27,325 nucleotides of DNA from Treponema sp. UBA7570 (GTDB lineage: Bacteria; Spirochaetota; Spirochaetia; Treponematales; Treponemataceae): the NCBI GenBank assembly GCA_002477955.1, contig DLLE01000045.1, positions 1-27,325 of the forward strand, written 5' to 3'. A program made the translations under genes and the position numbers. Shown here piece after piece: positions 23,742 through 27,325 of the stretch. The notes under the pieces are model-generated. The model did no database searches. It was not told the DNA's origin and saw only the letters and a list, made by a program, of their open reading frames with translations. The stretch's first letter is position 1; each line of letters begins with the position of its first letter.

Positions 23742-24869
23742 ATGAAAAATTCTACTTTTATAATTGCAGAAATCGGAACGGCGCACGGCGGAAATTTTGA
23801 AAAAGCCGTAAAGCTTATGGACGCGGCGGTTGAAGCCGGAGCGGACGCCGTAAAATTTCAATGGGTTTATGCTGACGAAATTTTGCATCCAAACACAGGT
23901 TTTGTAGAGCTTCCCGGCGGAAAAGTGCGGCTTTACGACCGTTTTAAGGCTCTCGAAGTAAAAAGCGAATTTTTCAAAAAATGCAGTGATTACGCCCGTT
24001 CAAAAAAAGTAAAATTTATCTGCTCGCCTTTTGGACTAAAATCTCTTGAAGAACTTTTAAAAATTGAGCCGGACTATGTAAAAATTGCAAGCCCGGAACT
24101 AAACCATTTTCCGCTTTTAAAAGCGCTTGCAGAATACCGCGGCGAACAGAAAAAAAACGGCAAAAAAGCAGTTCCTGTAATAATTTCGAGCGGAGTTTCC
24201 GAACTAAAAGACATTCAAAACGCGATTGGTATTTTGGGAACTGAGCAAATTACACTTTTGCACTGCATAACTTTTTATCCGGCTCCCGAAGATGAATACA
24301 ACCTGCGCGTAATAAAAACTCTCAGCAAAAAATTTGGAATCGGCTGCGGAGTCAGCGACCATTCCCTCGATCCTGTTCTGGTTCCCTGCCTTGCGGTAAG
24401 CCAGGGCGCAAAAATGATTGAAAAACACATAACCTTAAGCAAAGAAACTGACGGACTTGACGATCCTGTGGCGCTTACAGCGGAACAATTCGGATTTATG
24501 TGCCACACAGTCCACCAAAGCGATGCGGTTCTGAGGCATTACGGAGCTGAACAAGGAGAAATGGAAATAATCAGGCAGATGGGCGAAACTTACGGAAAAG
24601 AGCGCGTCGAAAAAATTTTGGGAAGCGGAAAAAAAGAGCTTGCGCCTTCCGAAAAGCAAAACTACGGACGCACAAACCGGAGCCTGCACTTTATGAACGA
24701 CATGAAAGCTGGTGAAAAAATAAAAAACGGGGATGTCGCGGTTTTGAGGACAGAAAAGGTTCTAACGCCTGGAATAAGCCCGAAGTTTCTTGAAGAAATT
24801 ACCGGAAAAACGCTCAAACACGAAGTAAAAGCCGGCTCTGGCGTCAATTTTGAAGATTTTGCTGAATAA
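23742..24869 (+). CDS. neuB: NeuB/SpsE family nonulosonic-acid synthase
   Basis: These enzymes condense phosphoenolpyruvate with a six-carbon amino sugar to make sialic, legionaminic or pseudaminic acid. The 375 residues have the TIM-barrel NeuB domain: FIIAEIGTAHGG at 6-17, VKFQ near 37-40, a metal-site EKHITL and GVSDHSLDP. A C-terminal SAF (antifreeze-like) domain spans about 312-375 (NRSLHFMNDMKAGEKI). AGGA lies five bases before the ATG. No partner genes such as a CMP-sialate synthetase or epimerase are in this window. The dehydratase and aminotransferase 11 kb upstream could feed the same pathway, but that is inference. Which nonulosonic acid is made cannot be told from sequence. Confidence 0.88.
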   Translation: MKNSTFIIAEIGTAHGGNFEKAVKLMDAAVEAGADAVKFQWVYADEILHPNTGFVELPGGKVRLYDRFKALEVKSEFFKKCSDYARSKKVKFICSPFGLKSLEELLKIEPDYVKIASPELNHFPLLKALAEYRGEQKKNGKKAVPVIISSGVSELKDIQNAIGILGTEQITLLHCITFYPAPEDEYNLRVIKTLSKKFGIGCGVSDHSLDPVLVPCLAVSQGAKMIEKHITLSKETDGLDDPVALTAEQFGFMCHTVHQSDAVLRHYGAEQGEMEIIRQMGETYGKERVEKILGSGKKELAPSEKQNYGRTNRSLHFMNDMKAGEKIKNGDVAVLRTEKVLTPGISPKFLEEITGKTLKHEVKAGSGVNFEDFAE

Positions 24870-24938
24870 AGGCTTAAAAAAAGAACACAAAACGACAAAA
24901 AGGTGCGGACAAAAAAAATATTTATGAAGGAACAAATT

Positions 24939-25035
24939 CTAGCCCGTGCCGGAACAGCGCGCAAGCGTCCGCAAAGCGGATGAAGCGGCAGCGCAACTGT
25001 GCAGGGACGGTCGCAGGCAGGAAATGCGCTCCAAT
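24939..25035 (+). repeat. GC-rich dispersed intergenic repeat, copy 2
   Basis: This 97-base element shares its first eight bases (CTAGCCCG) and, over its last 21 positions, 17 bases with the inverted copy at 8473-8560. It contains a hairpin around GCGTCCGC-AAA-GCGGATG and lies between the NeuB-type gene and the hisS promoter. The preceding 24870-24938 shows no terminator or gene. Confidence 0.55.
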
Positions 25036-25043
25036 TTTTTTGT

Positions 25044-25072
25044 TTGTATAAAGTGCTTTTTTTTTGTATCAT
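25044..25072 (+). promoter_or_regulatory. Promoter of hisS with very short leader
   Basis: TTGTAT (25044-25049), 17 bases, TATCAT (25067-25072), then eight bases to the ATG at 25081. The predicted transcript start is within about two bases of the start codon, and the intervening ATTGAATT has no Shine-Dalgarno sequence. Confidence 0.5.
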
Positions 25073-25080
25073 ATTGAATT

Positions 25081-26388
25081 ATGGCTAGTTTAATTCAACC
25101 GCGCGTGCTTAAAGGCTTCCGCGACATTTTACCGGAAAACGAAATTGAACGTTCCGGACTTATGGAAAAAATTACAAAGGTTTACCGCTCATACGGTTTT
25201 GTTCCTATCGACACTCCAGTTCTCGAATATTCTGAAATTCTTTTGAGAAAATCCAACGGCGAAACAGAAAAACAGGTTTTTAGATTTTTGGATAACGGAA
25301 AACGTGATGTTGCCCTGCGTTTTGATCTGACTGTTCCTTTTGCGCGTTTTACCGCAGAACACGAGAGCGAGCTTTATTTTCCTTTTAAAAGATACCATCT
25401 TTCAAAAGTCTGGCGAGGCGAAAAACCACAGGCTGGACGTTACCGCGAATTTATACAGTGCGACATTGACACAGTAGGCTCGGATTCCGCTGCGGCTGAT
25501 TTTGAAATTCTGAGCATTATGCGTGCGGCTCTTGCGGAAATAGGAGTAAAAGACATTACAATTCACGTAAATCACCGCGGGATTTTTAACCGTTTTCTTG
25601 AAAAACTCGGAGCTGCAGAAAAATCAGAAGACATTTTGCGTTCAGTTGACAAGCTTGCAAAGGTCGGAAAAGAAGAAGTAAAAAAAGAGCTGGTTGAATA
25701 TACTCAGTCCGAAGAAAAAGCAGAGCAGATTTTGACATATATTTCCGGCTCCAACGACTTTGACTCGACTTTGAGCATGATTGAGCAGATGGCAGGCGGA
25801 GAAGACAGCGACAGCCAGAGAATGCGCGATATTTACAATATGATGAAGGCGGCAGGAATAGAAGCAACTTACGTTCTGGATCCTTCGATTACGCGCGGAC
25901 TTGATTATTATACCGGCGTTGTTTACGAAACTTTCTTAAACGAACTTCCGTCAATCGGCTCTGTATGTTCTGGAGGACGCTACGACAACCTTGCAGGCCT
26001 TTACACAAAAACAAAACTTCCGGGCGTAGGAGCTTCGATCGGGCTCGACCGTCTTCTTGCAGGTCTTGAGCAGCTTGGAAAAACAGGCAAAAAAGGAAGC
26101 TATCTCGATGTGGAAATCTACTGCATGGACAAATCGCTTGCCGTTCACTATCAGGGAATTGCAGAAAAATTGCGCCAAAAAGGAATCAACGTAGAAGTTT
26201 TTCCGGAAGCGAAAAAAATGGCGCAGCAATATGCGGTAACAGATGCAAAGACAGTTCCATGGGGAATTTTAATCGGAACAAACGAAGCCGAAAAAAATGT
26301 TTTGACCTTAAAAAAACTTGCCACACGTGAGCAGTTTGAAAATTTGACGGTTGAGCAGGCGGCGGAAAAAATTCTTTCAGAAAAATAG
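25081..26388 (+). CDS. hisS: Histidyl-tRNA synthetase
   Basis: HisRS charges tRNA-His. The 435 residues contain LRFDLTVPFARF at 79-90, motif 2 YHLSKVWRGEKPQAGRYREF at 105-124, the histidine-specific motifs RGLDYYTGVVYE at 272-283 and SVCSGGRYDN at 294-303, and motif 3 GVGASIGLDRL at 315-325, plus the C-terminal anticodon-binding domain. The LTVPFARF segment is the form I associate with eukaryotic and archaeal HisRS and with some bacteria; E. coli HisRS has LRPEGTAG there. No Shine-Dalgarno site precedes the ATG. The gene is followed after 52 bases by a short-chain dehydrogenase with no terminator between. Confidence 0.96.
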   Translation: MASLIQPRVLKGFRDILPENEIERSGLMEKITKVYRSYGFVPIDTPVLEYSEILLRKSNGETEKQVFRFLDNGKRDVALRFDLTVPFARFTAEHESELYFPFKRYHLSKVWRGEKPQAGRYREFIQCDIDTVGSDSAAADFEILSIMRAALAEIGVKDITIHVNHRGIFNRFLEKLGAAEKSEDILRSVDKLAKVGKEEVKKELVEYTQSEEKAEQILTYISGSNDFDSTLSMIEQMAGGEDSDSQRMRDIYNMMKAAGIEATYVLDPSITRGLDYYTGVVYETFLNELPSIGSVCSGGRYDNLAGLYTKTKLPGVGASIGLDRLLAGLEQLGKTGKKGSYLDVEIYCMDKSLAVHYQGIAEKLRQKGINVEVFPEAKKMAQQYAVTDAKTVPWGILIGTNEAEKNVLTLKKLATREQFENLTVEQAAEKILSEK

Positions 26389-26440
26389 TCTTGAATAATT
26401 TTATCTGCCAACAAAAAAAAACATATCAGGAGGAGAAAAA

Positions 26441-27241
26441 ATGGGATTTTTAAAAGATAAGGTAGCAATTATAACAGGCGGCGGAAAAGCAGTTTTGAGC
26501 GACGGAACTTGCGGCTCAATCGGATACGGAATCGCCACAGCATACGCAAAAGAAGGCGCAAACCTTGTGATTACAGGACGCAACCTTCAAAAATTAAACG
26601 ATGCAAAATCCGACCTTGAATCAAAATACGGAATAAAAGTTCTTGCCGTGCAGGCAGATGTAAACGCAGGAGCAGACAATGAAGCGGTTGTAAACGACGT
26701 TGTAAAGCAGGCTGTTGAAAAATTCGGCAGAATTGACGTGCTTATAAACAATGCCCAGGCCTCGGCTTCCGGAGTTCCGCTTGCCGAGCACACAACAGAC
26801 CAGTTCAACCTGGCTCTTTATTCCGGACTGTACGCGGCATTTTACTACATGAAAGCCTGCTATCCATATTTAAAGGAAACAAAAGGAACAGTAATCAATT
26901 TTGCTTCCGGCGCGGGATTATTCGGAAACTACGGACAGTGCGCATATGCCGCCGCAAAGGAAGGAATCCGCGGACTTTCGCGCGTTGCCGCAACAGAATG
27001 GGCGCCAGACGGAATCAACGTGAACATAGTCTGCCCTCTTGCCTGGACAGCCCAGCTCGAAAAATTCCAGGAATCATACCCGGACGCATTCAAGGCAAAT
27101 GTAAAAACTCCTCCAATGGGACACTTTGGCGACGTAGAAAAAGAAATCGGCCGCGCTTGCGTACAGCTTGCCTCGCCAGACTTTAAATATATGAGCGGCG
27201 AGACAATCACACTTGAAGGCGGAATGGGCCTAAGACCATAA
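26441..27241 (+). CDS. Short-chain dehydrogenase/reductase of unknown substrate
   Basis: This is a NAD(P)-dependent oxidoreductase of the SDR superfamily. The 266 residues have TGGG at 12-15, but the usual TGxxxGIG is split by an insertion (KAVLSDGTCGS) before IGYGIA. NNAQ at 103-106 replaces NNAG. Catalytic Ser156, Tyr169 and Lys173 (YAAAK) are present; the usual Asn three residues before the conserved Gly129 is Leu126. The end GETITLEGGMG is typical. A strong AGGAGGAG five bases before the ATG sets the start. It may share the hisS transcript. Substrate cannot be told; annotation as 3-oxoacyl-ACP reductase would be over-reading. Confidence 0.88.
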   Translation: MGFLKDKVAIITGGGKAVLSDGTCGSIGYGIATAYAKEGANLVITGRNLQKLNDAKSDLESKYGIKVLAVQADVNAGADNEAVVNDVVKQAVEKFGRIDVLINNAQASASGVPLAEHTTDQFNLALYSGLYAAFYYMKACYPYLKETKGTVINFASGAGLFGNYGQCAYAAAKEGIRGLSRVAATEWAPDGINVNIVCPLAWTAQLEKFQESYPDAFKANVKTPPMGHFGDVEKEIGRACVQLASPDFKYMSGETITLEGGMGLRP

Positions 27242-27254
27242 ACACAAAAAAAGG

Positions 27255-27325
27255 GAAAGTCTCCCCTTGCGGCCGCACTGCGTTGCGCCCTATCCCCTCT
27301 GCGGGGACACCCCGCAACTCCCCGA
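27255..27325. repeat. GC-rich intergenic sequence with a 7-bp hairpin, cut by the window edge
   Basis: The last 70 bases are far richer in G+C than the genes and contain TGCGGGG (27300-27306), loop ACA, CCCCGCA (27310-27316), perfectly paired. There is no poly-T tail, so this is not a classic terminator. Its composition fits a dispersed repeat, but the end is outside the window and I cannot align it with the other islands. Confidence 0.35.

Noticed and set aside
24662..25072. 136-codon minus-strand frame over the neuB end and the GC-rich repeat
   Set aside because: It starts in the hisS promoter region and runs through the repeat, then antisense to neuB; no ribosome site.
1..27325. CRISPR array, IS element, prophage or integrase signals
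   Set aside because: No regularly spaced direct repeats, transposase motifs or phage genes were seen anywhere in the window.

Overview
The window looks like chromosomal core DNA of a host-associated Treponema (Spirochaetota), probably a gut or rumen type. The evidence is a moderately AT-rich, diderm gene set, the order tig-clpP-clpX-ssrA, the order yebC-ruvC-ruvA-ruvB-queA, and a TIGR03546/TIGR03545 gene pair. A capD-like/degT-like/molybdo-flavoenzyme block also resembles, from memory, a block in T. pallidum around TP0077-TP0082. RNA genes do not encode CCA: both the partial tRNA-Gly at the left edge and the tmRNA end at the discriminator base. I see no prophage, IS element, CRISPR array or plasmid function. 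Genus and species are inferences from gene content, not from a search.

Layout. Bases 1-5390 (+): the 3' end of tRNA-Gly, trigger factor, ClpP and ClpX, the tmRNA, and an M18 aminopeptidase. This is a protein-quality-control block in which tmRNA makes degradation tags and ClpXP, encoded just upstream, destroys tagged proteins. Bases 5584-10262 (-): an RlpA-like protein (degenerate double-psi barrel, very acidic linker, SPOR domain), a small exported protein of unknown function, ribosomal protein S4, and a CstA-type transporter. Bases 10564-16681 (+): a tightly packed operon of a nucleotide-sugar 4,6-dehydratase, a DegT-type PLP aminotransferase, and three subunits of a molybdenum-hydroxylase-like complex whose cofactor-binding motifs are eroded. 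Bases 16674-20846 (-): queA, ruvB, ruvA, ruvC and yebC. Bases 20955-23674 (-): a two-gene envelope pair of unknown function. Bases 23742-27241 (+): a NeuB-type nonulosonic-acid synthase, histidyl-tRNA synthetase and a short-chain dehydrogenase.

How the parts may work together. The dehydratase and aminotransferase would make a UDP-4-amino sugar from UDP-GlcNAc. NeuB-type enzymes make sialic-acid-like sugars, so the two loci could serve one surface or flagellar glycan, although they lie 11 kb apart. The RlpA-like protein, the TIGR03546/03545 pair and NeuB all point to the cell envelope.

The signals most worth a second look are: the oxidoreductase that keeps all eight iron-sulfur cysteines but has lost several molybdopterin-contact motifs; the uncharacterised AsmA-like envelope pair; an unusual 21-residue tmRNA tag; promoters placed so close to start codons that the mRNAs should be leaderless; a terminator whose 3' arm supplies the -35 box of the tmRNA promoter; and GC-rich dispersed intergenic repeats.
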